DNA of 64,000 bases. Origin: Spisula solida. Its lineage: Eukaryota > Mollusca > Bivalvia > Venerida > Mactridae. The DNA lies in contig OX365959.1 of assembly GCA_947247005.1 (NCBI GenBank), positions 39,345,097-39,409,096 of the forward strand, read 5' to 3'. Positions 35,417 through 47,735 of this stretch are shown here, in pieces (the stretch's first letter is position 1; each line of letters opens with the position of its first letter). Under the pieces are notes generated by a model. The model was given only the letters and a program-made list of their open reading frames with translations, was not told the DNA's origin and searched no databases. The position numbers and the translations under genes are program-made.

Positions 35417-35641
35417 AGATCAATACAACTCTACAATACAAAAATGTAAAGCAACCCATAGTATATCTCGCAGCAGTGTAACTCTACCCTATATCCCTCT
35501 AACCCAAACAATTCACATTCTAAAATTAAAGTTATATTTTATCATCATACTATGTACTGTGTACATGCAGATGATAAAACGATATTAAATCGGTGGCCGA
35601 CCTAGATGAAATGTAGCTGGTAGTGTAGAGTTAATTAACCA

Positions 35642-35754
35642 GTCAAAATTACATACTTACACGGTAGAGTCTGCACACTTGAACAGTAACTGTTATCTGA
35701 AGAAGACTACTCTATAATATGCAGCTACGGACCTTGTAATTATGTATTTTTGAC
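35642..35754. mobile_element. Miniature palindromic element, copy 3
   Basis: A 113-bp unit begins GTCAAAATTACATACTTACA and ends 'tatttttgac'. It shares 'tctgaagaagactactct' with copy 2, from which it arose by the local tandem duplication. Confidence 0.5.
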
Positions 35755-35945
35755 AGATCAATAAAATATACAATACAGAAATATATAGCTACCCATAGTA
35801 CATCTCGCATCAGTGCAACTGTACCCTATATCCCTCTAACCCAAACAATTCACATTCTAAAATTAAAGTTATATTATATCAGTATACTATGTACTGTGTA
35901 CATGCAGATGATAAAACGATATGTTATCGGTGACCGAACTAGTTG

Positions 35946-38337
35946 AAAGATTAGAAAGTCATACATGTAATAATGACGGATACATACATGTGCAATCAAT
36001 TATCACATGTCTGTCTGTATGACCTGTTGATTTAATCAGCAACCAACATTGACTTAATGTTAATCAACTAAGTCCAAACTCTGAACTAAGATCTGTTGAC
36101 CTCCTGATTCGTCTTCACGCCGATTCGGGTATTCCGCTTTGGCTATTTGAGCTTCAAACCCGTGAGCTAATCGAACTACACTTGACAAAATGTTTCGGCT
36201 CAATATAAAAGATTGTGGATGTAGAAGCAACATAGAATATTATATCAAATTCAGCGGGCTAATTGTCGGTTGTTCTACCAAAATATTCATTACACCACGT
36301 CAGCTGATAACATCCTCCACGCTAACACCTGTGAGGGTATTGATACATGTGGTACACGCATACAATATGTGTATAACAGAATGGTGTTTTCATCAAACAA
36401 ATATATCTTAAAGTTGTACAATTGTTCAAATGTTATCTATAGATGATGATGTCGTCTGGTTGTTTACCACAGTTTCGGGACACATTCGTTATGTTCCCAA
36501 TAACCATACATGTATACGTTTAACGTATATAAAATTGTAATCTATACAATGACAGTAAAGTCATACATACTTGATTTAGTAACTAAACGCCGTATAAGTA
36601 AACAAGTCAAATAGTTTCCTGTGGCAAGATAATGTTATGTGTTTAGGTTGTGTTTTTCTGAAGTTTAGATGCTGATCGAATTTATTCCGGTGCATGTTTT
36701 AATATATTTGTCCAATAATTCAAATACATGAGATATCGGATACTTCCGATTCATATAACCTAACCAATTATACATGTAACAGTAGGTTTGAATTTTATCA
36801 TAACAAATGTAAGGATGAGATATACATCATATTCAATTTAAACACACTTATATCCTCTATTTATTTGGTTGTGTTATGTGCCGAACCAATGAACAAAATT
36901 CCAAATAATTTGAAAAAAATATCAATATCGATACCATGATAATATTTATCAAGCAATGTTTTTTCTACGGGAAGTAATCCATGTCCAATATATTTATCAT
37001 TGAACAAGAAGCTCTTTGCTTACGCAGCAGACACCTGCTGTTCAGATACATGGACCCAATCGCCTTGCGTTCATAGAAATAGTCCGGATATTTCTGCTTG
37101 TTATGATAAATGCGACAATGTCCTATGTTATCCGCATGGAATAATGAAAAATTGAATGGAATTAATCTGGTTCACGTCCTGCCCACCTGCTTCGACGATT
37201 GGGTAATGGCCAAGCAGGTGACAGTACAATTATTTGGTCGTCATTACTAAATCACACCACACTTCGGACCTGTTATACATAGTTATACAATAAAATGTAT
37301 ATAATATGGGCTCCTACAATATAAAGGGAAGTAACATGTGGAAGATACTAAACTAATCACAATGAGTTATCTTCCAATCTCTACATGAAGGTTCTAACAC
37401 TCTGTATGATATGAGAGATGGGGTGGGTACGGAAGGCGAAGATGTCATAGATAACTCCCTTGACTTGCTTTTAGGATTTCCTTAAATATACTAGTACTTT
37501 ATATATTTTCTTGTCATTTCTTGCAATGTCAAAAACCACTCAGAAGTCGCAAAATAACGAAAGACACAAACGATAAGAAATCTTATCGATAACGCATCAT
37601 TAAAATTACTAGTACATGGTCTCGGACCTTGTAGAATTATTGTACGAGCTCATTAAGACTTCAACATGGTTAATTGAAATTATATTTGTTCTTGATCAAA
37701 ACACGATATTTGTCTTTTATGCGATACTCAGTTCCATACCAGGTTTATAATGCAGTGTACACGATTACAATTTGAGCCTATTTGGTGTTTGTTAGAATGA
37801 ATATTTCTTGGTTATCACATTCGATTGTCTATATCTGAAATAATATCTAACCGATTGTTTTGATAAAATCACACAGGGAAATTATATGACATATTGAAAC
37901 ACAATGGAAATCCTTGAAAAACGTTAACGGGTACTATTAGCAGTTTTCTTCAGCTAGTTTCATTTTGTAGTTCATTTTAATCATACATGTATCAACAAGT
38001 GTAATGAACTTTTAGAGCTTGTATATTGACGACAGCGGCGAAGCATTCAAATATTAATTGGATGACGTCATGAACGAAAATGCTACAATAGATCATCACA
38101 TCAACTACACACGTAATGTTTTGGAAGCTTGCCAAGCATTCTAGATTCATGAAGCATTCAGTCGTTTCAGTAGTTTTAACTTTTAATATACATGTAAATG
38201 GAATCTCATATAAATATTCCTAGTTCGGCCAACGGACGACACACGGACTCGTGGCCCGGCGACTGCCAAAGAGATAAGTCGATGTTCCCAACCTCAGGTG
38301 TGTACACGATGTCCAATGGCTAGACAAAGGAGTCTTT
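35946..38337. other. Non-coding, downstream flank of gene B
   Basis: It parallels 20690-23020 almost throughout, including one minisatellite unit at 36285-36370, the 'cagcagacacctgctg' segment near 37027, and the 37250-37560 segment repeated at 5880, 21940, 24360 and 62160. No gene. A minus frame at 36050-36190 (SSVVRLAHGFEAQIAKAEYP) is shared with 5160-5290 and 20820-20960. Confidence 0.5.
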
Positions 38338-39709
38338 TCACGGCGTCATCAATTGGAATATTTGTATTTTACTTGAATGAAAACCGACAAACAAACGGCG
38401 TCCCAGTCTATCATAACACAAGGAACATGGTTCACCTAGCATACTTGAACTCGGAACAAGCTCACCTAAACAATTGTTATCTCTGTCAAACATGATTACA
38501 TTCATAGACTGGTAGCCTGCTACAAGGACAATATCAACTTCTGTGATACATATACCACATGTACCCTTAAGTCGTTGATCGCGTAACTCAGTTACCACAT
38601 CACGATTCTTGTTGAATTCAACCACCCTATCTTCATATGCTGCGACATAGACTTTTGTTCCATCATAATTTGCTGCTATATGTTCAGGACTCCAATTGGG
38701 GAAGATGGTCAAACCTTTGGAATCAGTTTCTATTTTCTTCACAAAATATCCCATTAGAGAGTGAACGTAAACAGCTCTATCACCAGGTACCCACAGCTGA
38801 TTATTACAGCACACCATTCCGCTATATACAGCTTTGTCGGGATGGTTTATAGAGATTTGCCCTTGATAAGAGAGGGATTTGCCGACATGTACAAAATGTA
38901 CTGTATTGTCCCCAAGTCGAACAGCTGCTGTGTTAGCTGACATACTACAAAGCCCCCTTGGATTTTTACAAATCAAGTAATCCTGCACATTGAGTTTATC
39001 ATCAAGTCTCTTGAGCTTACCGTTCGAGTTGTCAATTAGGAGAATAGTGCCGTCAGGTAGCTGACACATGTCGTTTATAGAACACGCCATGCCTAACATA
39101 CCAAACACATACGTGTCAGATTGAACCTTAACGTCTATGTCGGCTGTATATTTGACCTTGTAGTTCATTCGTTGTTTGCTCTCATGTTTGGTTAGTTTAC
39201 CCAAGTTATCGCAGTTCTCGATAGCGTCATGTAGCTCGTCATTTGGTTCAAATTTCAGAGTAGGGTGTGTTGCTGTGTTTGCATTCTTCAAGAAACTGTT
39301 AGCCTCCGTGAGCACAACTTGAGCTAACTTTTCAATGATAAACATTTGTGTCATATCGTAGCCGGTATTCAGGTCAGGTTTACGGTGATCGGATGCTGTA
39401 ATCAAACCATCAACGACTTTAATCTCTTTCATGATTTCTTTTTCCAATTCATTTTGTTCTGCATCAAGTTCAGCAATTAGCTTCTGTTCAAGTGCATCTA
39501 AATGTGTATTCATACGCTTTCTTACTGCATTAATTTCTTGAAGAATACTAGCTTTCCGTTTCGTTAAAAGCTTAAGGCTGTTTGATTTGTCCATCTTTGC
39601 GTCATGAAGGCGTTTGTTGATCTTGGTGATATCAGTTACTAATTTCTGTAGAGTAGATAACTTTGATCTGTCAGCGACTTCTTTTAGCTCCTTCACATTT
39701 ACACAAGAT
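38338..39709 (-). CDS. Gene B, exon 2: coiled coil and propeller-like domain
   Basis: Second coding exon of a B-box protein only distantly related to genes A and C. The acceptor 'cttttcag' ends at 39710. Joining it to exon 1 completes the codon AG|A and the HRSC ligand. The coiled coil spans about the first 130 residues of the exon (LEQKLIAELDAEQNELEKEI). The C-terminal half shows repeated strand motifs ending in blade-like units, such as MCQLPDGTILLIDNSNGKLK and CSLCYDRLGRRLFVGFHSSK. The frame is open to a TGA/TAA-type stop at 38338 with no internal lesion. The last codons are duplicated at 23025..23142. Confidence 0.8.
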
Positions 39710-40090
39710 CTGAAAAGTATGTAACATTTTACTTCAGTATAAGTATGCTTATTTGTGGATTATAGAGCTTTATCAGTGAATAATAAGCAAGATATCCACT
39801 GTTTTAAAAGCTGCTTCCACTACAATACAGAAAAAGGAAACGTACGTCAACTACACCGGGCTTACAATATGTTTTACGTTATTATTACGACATAGTTTTC
39901 CCGTCGTTATGTTCTTATTAAACGGATATTTCCAATTAAACCAATTACTGTATCAAAATAAGAGAAATTGAAGCATATAATAAATTGAAATGTTGTTGAT
40001 TTTTTGGTGAAAGGTTAAATTTATTTCAATCGATATACACAGAACTTAAATAAGAAAAGTTGCACATCAAATACATCTAATAATATTTAC
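39710..40090 (-). other. Intron of gene B (381 bp)
   Basis: Donor GTAAAT at 40090 and acceptor 'tacttttcag' at 39710. The phase and position relative to B-box 2 are the same as in genes A and C, which supports common descent. Confidence 0.75.
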
Positions 40091-40439
40091 CTGTGTTCCT
40101 TAGCTACACACGGACTGCAATATACCATGTCATGGGTTCCACAATGCATCTCAATATCACGGTCCGGATGGTAGTTACATTTAGCAACAACTGGAACAGG
40201 GTGGACCATTGATGGAGTTAATGTTGCCTGTGTCAGTGAGGCTATGCTCACCAATGTATGTGTTGTCATATTTCGGAGGTGATATCTCCCGCACATGTTG
40301 CAAAGAAACTGTTTACAGTTTTTGCAGAAATAAATAGCTTCTTGTTTTGAGCCATGATCCCGGCATTGTTTACATTCATGATCGAAGAGAGCTTCTGATC
40401 CCCCTCCAGAGTTCTAGAAAAATAACCACCTTCAGCCAT
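40091..40439 (-). pseudogene. Gene B, exon 1: tandem B-boxes with an apparent 1-bp frameshift
   Basis: From the ATG at 40439 the frame reads MAEGGYFSRTLEG, a start of the kind seen in bivalve B-box proteins. It then leaves the B-box frame at a run of five G (plus-strand C at 40400-40404). The next frame reads GSEALFDHECKQCRDHGSKQ and continues through B-box 1 (CKNC, CNMC, H) and B-box 2 (C-x2-H, CGTH, CSPC, H) to the donor at 40091. With one more G, exon 1 would be 350 nt and exons 1+2 would form 574 codons in one frame. Two other readings exist: a sequencing error in the homopolymer, or a real exon starting after the 'ttatttttctag' acceptor-like site near 40412. Gene B may therefore be functional, polymorphic or newly broken. 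Confidence 0.65.
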
Positions 40440-40847
40440 CCTTCTGAAAATAAATAATATGTACAAGTTTGCAACTTTGTAATTAGGTACATGTATAAGT
40501 ACTTGTAATAAACTAAGACCGACTTTTTACGGAGAATGTGTCAATTTAACGAGAAATGTGTGCATAATTTGTCCTTAATTCTCCGCTATTTGTACACAGC
40601 ATACATAACTCAAAGAAGTAAACAACGTACTTTGCTATTGAACGTTTATAGTTAAGATATATACAAATATGTAGGTCATAATTATGATTTTAATTATAGA
40701 CAGAACGAAAAATTGTTCAATACTAAAATATACAATGTAGCTTAATGAGGAGAATATCAGAATTAGTCATCTATAATAGCAGCTTTATCAAACATATCTG
40801 TGACGACCGACGACCTATCAGTAAGAAACATGAAAAACATGTACAAT
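40440..40847. other. Short upstream region of gene B, ending at a LINE insertion
   Basis: Four hundred bases of AT-rich sequence with no gene separate the start of gene B from the LINE. Any gene B promoter or 5' UTR exon must lie here or have been displaced beyond the LINE. Confidence 0.45.
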
Positions 40848-42470
40848 AATAATAATATAATAATAGCTTTAATTTCACACCTGTGAGCACACACCAAACT
40901 CGCAAATTATTACAAAATGTTAATACCAAAAAAGCCATAGGTATAGATAATCTACCACCGAAGGTTATAAAGGCAGGTGCGGATGCACTGGCATTGCCTC
41001 TTACTTCACTAATAAATAAATCTTTCGAAACTTCCAAATTTCCACAGGCATTAAAACTTGCTCAAGTCAAACCCCTGTTTAAGAAAGATGATCCATTTCA
41101 AAAGAAAAATTACAGACCTGTCAGTATCTTGCCGACAATATCAAAATTGTTTGAGCAATCTATCAACATACAGCTTAACTCACATTTTGAAAATATTTTT
41201 CACAAGTTTCTATCCGCCTTCAGAAGAAGTTATGGTTGCCAGACCACTTTGTTGCGTCTTATTGAAGACTGGAAGAGTGCCTTAGACAGACAAGAGTATG
41301 TTGCTGCTATATTGATGGACCTATCTAAGGCATTCGACTGTCTCCCACACAATTTAATCTTTCTTAAACTTAAAGCATACGGCCTTTCTGAGGCATCGGC
41401 AAATCTAATGCTAGATTATTTGTCAAACAGAAAGCAGCAAGTCAAACTAGGCAATACATACAGTGAATGGAGTAACATTACTAAAGGAGTCCCACAGGGT
41501 TCAATTCTAGGTCCCCTTATATTTAATATTTTCCTGAATGATATTTTTTATTTCATAGAAAAGGCGTCAAACTATAACTATGCGGATGACAATACGTTAT
41601 CGTTTCACCACAAAAATCTTACAACATTAAAAAGCACAATACAAGATGAAAGCAGTGTAATGATTAAATGGTTCGCAGATAATCTTATGCAAGCAAACCC
41701 AGATAAATTTCAAGCAATTTGTATTGGAAAAGAAACAAGGAACAAGGTAAAAAGCTTTCAAATCTCAGACATTGAGATCCCCTGTGAAACTCATGTTAAA
41801 TTACTTGGCATTGAAATAGATTCACTATTGAATTTTGACATCCATCTATCTAATATATGTAGAAAGTCAGCTAGACAAATAAACGTGTTGACTCGATTAT
41901 GTCCGCTCGTTAATATAGAAACAAGGATCACTATTTACAAATGTTTTATCAGATCGAATTTCAACTATTGTCCAATTGTTTGGCATTTTTGTAGTAAGAA
42001 AAATACTGAAAAACTTGAAAGATTACAATTTAGGGCTCTGAAAGTTGTTTACAATGACTACTCTTCTTCATATGAAGATTTGTTAAAGCGAATCAACTTG
42101 CCAACACTTCACATTTCTCGAATAAAACAACTCGCAATAGAAGTTTTCAAATGCCTTAACAACATCTCTCCTGATTATATGCAGGAACTTGTAAGTGTTC
42201 GCTCCTCAAATTACCAATTTAGACATAGCAATACTCTGGACTTACCTAAAGTACGTACTACAACATATGGAAAAAAGAGCTTCCGCTTTGAAGCAGCTAA
42301 AGTTTGGAACAACCTCCCTAATCATATCAGATGCGCATCTAAGTTTACTGAATTTAAACAGCTTATAAAATTTTGGAGTAATGAGCACTGTACCTGTTCT
42401 ATGTGTCAGTAATAAAATTGTCACTTTCTATGTGTATATACATTTATTATGGAACCCAATGTATGTTTGT

Positions 42471-42506
<36 letters not shown>

Positions 42507-44612
42507 CATGTATTGGTTTTTCATGTATATTTTATGATCCCATGTTGATATTGAAATGCTGTACATGTATATTGTTTTGAAATAGACAACATAGTCAAAA
42601 TATGTACACATAACATTTTAAATGACATATAACAGTAATGCTAATTTGAAAACTCTAAGTATCATATAGATAATATCTTTACTTTATATCTACTAAACAT
42701 CATTCTTCTACTTCTACTATCTTAAGCTGTATGATTGTGACTATGTGTGTGTGTACATAATCTGCTTTGCACTTATTACAAATGCATTTGCTTAGACTGA
42801 CTTTTTCTCTCTATTGCAGTTTGTATATAATCTACTATGCCTTGTGAATGTTTCTAACAAAATTATCAAATGAAATCAATGATAGCGTATGCGACATGTT
42901 AATTAGTGCAGACAGACCCCATTTCATCCAATATATTCTCGGTACGATAGACTCACAACTGTGCGAAACTTTAGATGATGTCAAAATGTACCCAAACTTT
43001 TTAATTTGCTGCCCAAAATTCATTAAAGCTCTGTACTATTGAGGTTCACATACCAAGTATACATATATACCAATGAACATCGATCGAATACACTAACTAC
43101 ATGTGATTTCATTAAAGAAGGCGCTTTATTTTCCCTCACGTTGATAATGTACAATGTCTACTCAGATGCTTCGTTTCTGTTTCGACTTTTCGTAGAAACT
43201 AAGCTCCTGAAGTATTGTACTAAAATTTTTTTTTTTTTCTATGCGGTAAGAATGCGTCCATCCTGTCCTTACATATGTCTTAAGGAAGGTACTGGACTAC
43301 TATGCATAGGTGTAGTCATCTAATGTTATGATTGTGTCTGTATCAGCCCAAGTAGATTTTTGGTGTATTTGAACACATGTTTTGAATTTCCTAATTGTAT
43401 ATACATGTAATCATGTCTGTGTGAGAGAGCATGTCTTTTTCGTGGAATGATTTAGTAGTGCGTGTATGTGTGTGCAAGAGTGGCTTAGTCTCACTTTTCT
43501 TTTCTCCTTTTTAGTTCAGTTTGTATATTATTCAATTTATTTGACTACTATGCCATGTGAATGTATTTTATAGTAGATTATTAGTCTGATCATGTTGTGG
43601 TATATTAAGTAGTACTGAAAAGACACTCATTTTACAGGGTATCACTTAAATACTTTAATATAAATACTTCATATAATAATGAAGCCATAGACTTGAACAA
43701 GCATAGAATGGTAACCAAATTTCAATCACCATTTCAATCACCCTGATTCAATTCACCTTATAAACTTCTCAATGGTTTTAAATATTACAGAACCAGCAAC
43801 ATCCTATTTGATGTAGTATATTTTTCTGTCCGTTGCTAAGCTTTAATAATTAATTCTAAATATAAATGCTTTTAAATACCAGTCATATAAGCTAATTATT
43901 GGACACTTTAGATAACAATTTTACTAAGCAGTTAAATATCTTTAATCCAAACAATAGCTTTGGTGTTATCTGGCATTTTATCTGAGTCTATCTTAGGATA
44001 AATTAATATGTAACAACCTTTAATAATTATGAATGTATTTGCTTAGTCCCACTTTAATTATCTTAGACTGACATATGTACATGTTGTATATAATTGTTAT
44101 ACTTGTTTTATTTCTGCAAATTGTGTAAGTTCCTTCATGACCATGTACAAAGCATGGTTATTTCATGTGATATAAGACAACCTATTATAAATAGTGTCCT
44201 TCAAAAACTTAATTTATATTATCTTCAACTAATAATGAAATTTCAGAAATCATAATATTACTAAATTTACAGACTATACACAATTTTAGAGCCAGCAACT
44301 TTCTTGTCAACTCACTGTATTTTCTGTCCACTGATGATCCTGATAAATCAAACAGATTAATTTTGTCCGTATAGTTTAGCATTGTAATTTTTGTTTTTAG
44401 TTCGTCTTGCATATTTGTAGTTTCATTTGTTAATTAATTCTCTTGTTACATTGTTTGTATATATTATTATATGTCTCATATAAATGTTATATGCATATAC
44501 TTAAATATATGATTTCTTTGTTATGTCGAATACAAGCTTGTAGCTTATGTTTATTATGTTAACTATAATCGACGTTAAATAAAGTTTATCTTATCTTATC
44601 TTATCTTATCTT
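40848..44612 (+). mobile_element. 5'-truncated non-LTR retrotransposon (LINE), about 3.8 kb
   Basis: The element begins inside the reverse transcriptase frame, lacks ORF1 and endonuclease, and ends in a TTATC microsatellite (44586-44611) after 'cgttaaataaagtt'. TACAAT at 40842-40847 and 44613-44618 may be a short target duplication. The 2.2-kb stretch after the stop codon is non-coding apart from short frames, contains a 37-base T run (42471-42507) and would be an unusually long 3' UTR; it could include a second insertion. Truncation from the 5' end is the usual LINE outcome. Confidence 0.7.
40856..42412 (+). CDS. LINE reverse transcriptase, partial (jockey/CR1-like)
   Basis: The frame is open from a TAA at 40853 to the stop at 42412 and has no ATG at its left end, as expected for a truncated element. 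Reverse transcriptase blocks appear in order: NTKKAIGIDNLPPKVIK (block 0/1), KNYRPVSILPTISKLFE, FLSAFRRSYGCQTTLLRLIE, AILMDLSKAFDCLPH with the first catalytic Asp, KGVPQGSILGPLIFNIFLND, and NYADDNT with the catalytic YADD box. The C-terminal region ends with VWNNLPNHIRCAS. All three catalytic aspartates are present and no internal stop remains, so this copy is young. Clade is judged by motif style only. Confidence 0.9.
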   Translation, partial: YNNSFNFTPVSTHQTRKLLQNVNTKKAIGIDNLPPKVIKAGADALALPLTSLINKSFETSKFPQALKLAQVKPLFKKDDPFQKKNYRPVSILPTISKLFEQSINIQLNSHFENIFHKFLSAFRRSYGCQTTLLRLIEDWKSALDRQEYVAAILMDLSKAFDCLPHNLIFLKLKAYGLSEASANLMLDYLSNRKQQVKLGNTYSEWSNITKGVPQGSILGPLIFNIFLNDIFYFIEKASNYNYADDNTLSFHHKNLTTLKSTIQDESSVMIKWFADNLMQANPDKFQAICIGKETRNKVKSFQISDIEIPCETHVKLLGIEIDSLLNFDIHLSNICRKSARQINVLTRLCPLVNIETRITIYKCFIRSNFNYCPIVWHFCSKKNTEKLERLQFRALKVVYNDYSSSYEDLLKRINLPTLHISRIKQLAIEVFKCLNNISPDYMQELVSVRSSNYQFRHSNTLDLPKVRTTTYGKKSFRFEAAKVWNNLPNHIRCASKFTEFKQLIKFWSNEHCTCSMCQ

Positions 44613-46547
44613 TACAATGATACAACCATTAAGTTTATGAGTAAAGATCTGAGTTTCAGATATTTGTATGTTTTTAATTATAAACTACCGATAGTAAAGT
44701 CCATTTTAACTTCTTTGAAGTTAATACTTCTTGTAATTACATTTTGTACCTGAATAAATGTCACAAACGAAATTTAGTATACATGTGTTGATCCTAGTTT
44801 AAATGTATGTGAACATCCCTGACCTAGACCTATAACTTCATTAAAAAGGGAGATTATTTGTTTTTGTAAATGGAATCAATTATCCTGTTATTATAGGTCA
44901 TGTTCCTTACATTAAAAAAACATAACATTATAGAAAATACATACAGCGTTATTGATATATACTTAAGGACAAAAGTTGGGCACGGTAATTAGGGCAAGAC
45001 ATGAGTGTGTATCTTAACTTAAACTTAAATACAATGTATTTTTGATTTTATCAAGAAAATAGGGATTGAATACATGTACACCTTTGGAACAGCAATATCA
45101 AATACATTTAACATTAAATAAAGAATGATCGGGCGGTAAATGAGTATTAAAGAATTGACGTCTTAGACGTAATACAACTTCACAAAGCCGACGTCAAATG
45201 ATGCGGGGATGTACCCAACAACGTGTTCGAGCATGTGTGTTCGAGACAATATAATGAATAATTTTGAAACAAATTTTCTATTCCACAGACGTTTGGATTC
45301 ACGTGGACATCATGTTCCGGTATAGTCGAGGAGATGTGTCTATTGCAATATAACACTGACTTAGACGTCAGTTAGTTTGTTATCGGACAACAATTCAACA
45401 TTAAATCATAGCCGCAGTGATTCAAAATTTACATTTGCCTTCCTCAATAAAGGACGTCAATATTATTCCTAAAATAAACTAGTGTCGACGAATGATGTGA
45501 CTTGTCTTGCAGAAGACTGATAAGCTCTTTTCAAAAGAAAAAAGCCGAACCTATTCACTTTCAGCTGTTTATGTTAATTTCGTGACGTCACGCTTACTGA
45601 ACTAATATCATACTATACAGCTTTAATTGTATACTGGCCACGTGTCTAATTGGCCTAAATGCAAAGTAAAACTCATTTTTTGAAAATTGGTCACATCTTA
45701 GAGTCATCAATATTCAAACTCCCGTGCAAAACCTTTGTCTTTAATTACAATGTATACATTTTGTATTTTGACAATAAACTTAGTACGTTGATCAAAGATT
45801 TATTAAACAAACATACTTACCTGAGAAAAGTATATGTGTCTAAATTTAACGTTTACCTACTTGTCTAGTTAGACCTTATTTAAAAAGTTAAAAACTTAAT
45901 ACATGTATCAAACACTTTTCATAATTTGCTCATATATTGAACGATCTATATGCACTAAATTAACATTTTAAACAACTGTACAAGCCTGGTCAAAAATCAC
46001 GTCAACAAGTTCAACTTTACTTACAGTATATTGTTCCAATTGTACTGGTAAATCTCGAACAACTTTTCACAAAATATGCACCCCGGATGTATGTATTTCG
46101 CATGACAAATCACTAAACTAAAGTATTGATATCACTAGACGACTTACATAAAATGTAAACAGAATCAAAACAAGTTATACCTATGCATAGTTTACTTACG
46201 TTACTACATTATGTATCTGCTTAAATGTATGTATGATCAATGTGAGAAGTGTTGCATGACCAGTTGAACATTTTAATACTCGATAGAAGGGTATTACTTT
46301 TTAAAATGTGTAGTTATAAATATACTTTATACGAGTATCTAAAGACGTAGGTAGATTTTGAGTATGTATTCTGTATTTATGTTATCCTCTCTACCAATGG
46401 ATTTTTTACACATTTAATTTAATGAGAACCATGCTTATAAAGACGAACACTTGACTTTTATAACATTAATCTACCTATATGTGTGTAATACTTACCACTT
46501 TCATCTAGTCATACTACTATCAACTGAACACTCTGGGTTAAAATATC
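44613..46547. other. Non-coding
   Basis: 44613-45770 has no gene that I can recognise. 45770-46547 parallels 53800-55610, but without the 958-bp mariner-type element found there. The empty site is the TA at about 46094 in 'ggatgtatgtatttcgcat'. Confidence 0.45.
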
Positions 46548-46800
46548 ATGACAAATCAGTCCGGGAAAGCACCCACCGAGCACAGAAAACTGGAAACTGA
46601 CCATAATCCCTCAGCACAAGGTCCAATGTACAAACAACTGAACCACAGAAAGTCCAGGTTTAAGCTGTCAATAAACCGAAAGACTAACTTACAGCTGTCA
46701 ATTAAAACTATTGTCCACTTTTCAGCTGTCAACAAACGAAAGTCAGAGTTTCAGCTGTCAATTTTTCAATTTGCGGCTATCAAAAAAGAGAAATTCCAAG
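46548..46800 (+). repeat. GCACAGAAAAC repeat with a degenerate CAGCTGTCAA array
   Basis: 46548-46640 is a copy of the dispersed family (gggaaagcacccaccgagca). From 46650 the motif 'cagctgtcaataaaccgaaag' recurs four or so times at about 30-40-bp spacing, each time altered. The paralogue at 55750-55790 has only one or two. The 97-codon frame with repeated LSINRK segments is an effect of this array. Confidence 0.5.
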
Positions 46801-46969
46801 TTCAAACAACCGCGCGTAGGACTAGATATGTTCTTCAATGATATCTAACTACTTTGACAGCCTTCCCGTTTGCGGAGCAGGTTAGTACTGGTTGAGTAAT
46901 TGTCTCGCCAGGACGATGATTTGCACTGAAAATAGAGGGACATGTTATGATCTTATACAATCTGACGAA

Positions 46970-47735
46970 TGTATACGTCTGAGTGGTTAGAACCTTGTTA
47001 CAAGCATCAAATACAACCTGATTAATGTATACGTCAGAGTGGTTAGAACCTTGTTACAAGCATCAAATACAACCTGATTAATGTATACGTCAGAGTGGTT
47101 AGGAGCTTGTTACAAGCATCAAATACAACCTGACTAATGTGTACGTCAGAATGGTTGGGAGCTTGTAACAAGCATCAAATACAATCTGACTACATGTGTA
47201 CGCCGGAGTGGTTAGGAGCTTGAAACAAGCATCGAGAATAATCTGACAAATATGTACGCCGGAGTGGTTAGGATCTTGTTACAAGCATTAAATACAACCT
47301 GACTAATGTGTACGTCAGAGTGGTTAGGAGCTTGTTACAAGCATCAAATACAATCTGACTACATGTGTACGCTGGAGTGGTTAGGAGCTTGTTACAAGCA
47401 TCAAATACAATCTGACTACATGTGTACGCCGGAGTGGTTAGGATCTTGTTACAAGCATTAAATACAACCTGACTAATGTGTACGTCAGAATGGTTGGGAG
47501 CTTGTAACAAGCATCAAATACAATCTGACTACATGTGTACGCTGGAGTGGTTAGGAGCTTGTTACAAGCATCAAATACAATCTGACTAATGTGTACTTCT
47601 CAGTGGTTAGGAGCTTGTTACAAGCATCAAATACAATCTGACTACATGTGTACGCTGGAGTGGTTAGGAGCTTGTTACAAACATTAAATACAATCTGACT
47701 AATGTGTACGTCAGAGTGGTTAGGAGCAGAAGATC
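46970..47735. repeat. Minisatellite, 56-57-bp unit, about 13 copies
   Basis: The unit reads 'cagagtggttaggagcttgt' then 'tacaagcatcaaatacaa' then 'tctgactaatgtgtacg', at 46981, 47037, 47093, 47149, 47206 and onward. Two sub-types differ at 'aatgtgtacgtcag' versus 'acatgtgtacgcygg'. They alternate in a partly ordered way, so pairs of units were also duplicated together. The last unit runs into a tRNA-like segment at 47715-47760. Minus-strand frames with 19-residue repeats (NACNKLLTTPAYTCSQIVF) are by-products. Confidence 0.9.

Larger units (their letters stand above)
35268..35945. repeat. Tandem duplication of a 342-bp segment
   Basis: 35268-35609 and 35610-35945 are adjacent diverged copies, each starting 'atgtagctggtagtg' and ending in 'tgcagatgataaaacgatat'. 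Each contains one miniature palindromic element (35299..35416 and 35642..35754) and the 'ctatatccctctaacccaaa' segment. The paralogue at 4730-5030 has only one unit, so this duplication is local. The 102-codon frame in the first copy is broken in the second. Confidence 0.75.

Noticed and set aside
46548..46841. 97-codon plus-strand frame with LSINRK repeats
   Set aside because: It runs from a dispersed repeat into a degenerate CAGCTGTCAA array; it is not conserved at 55617-55790.
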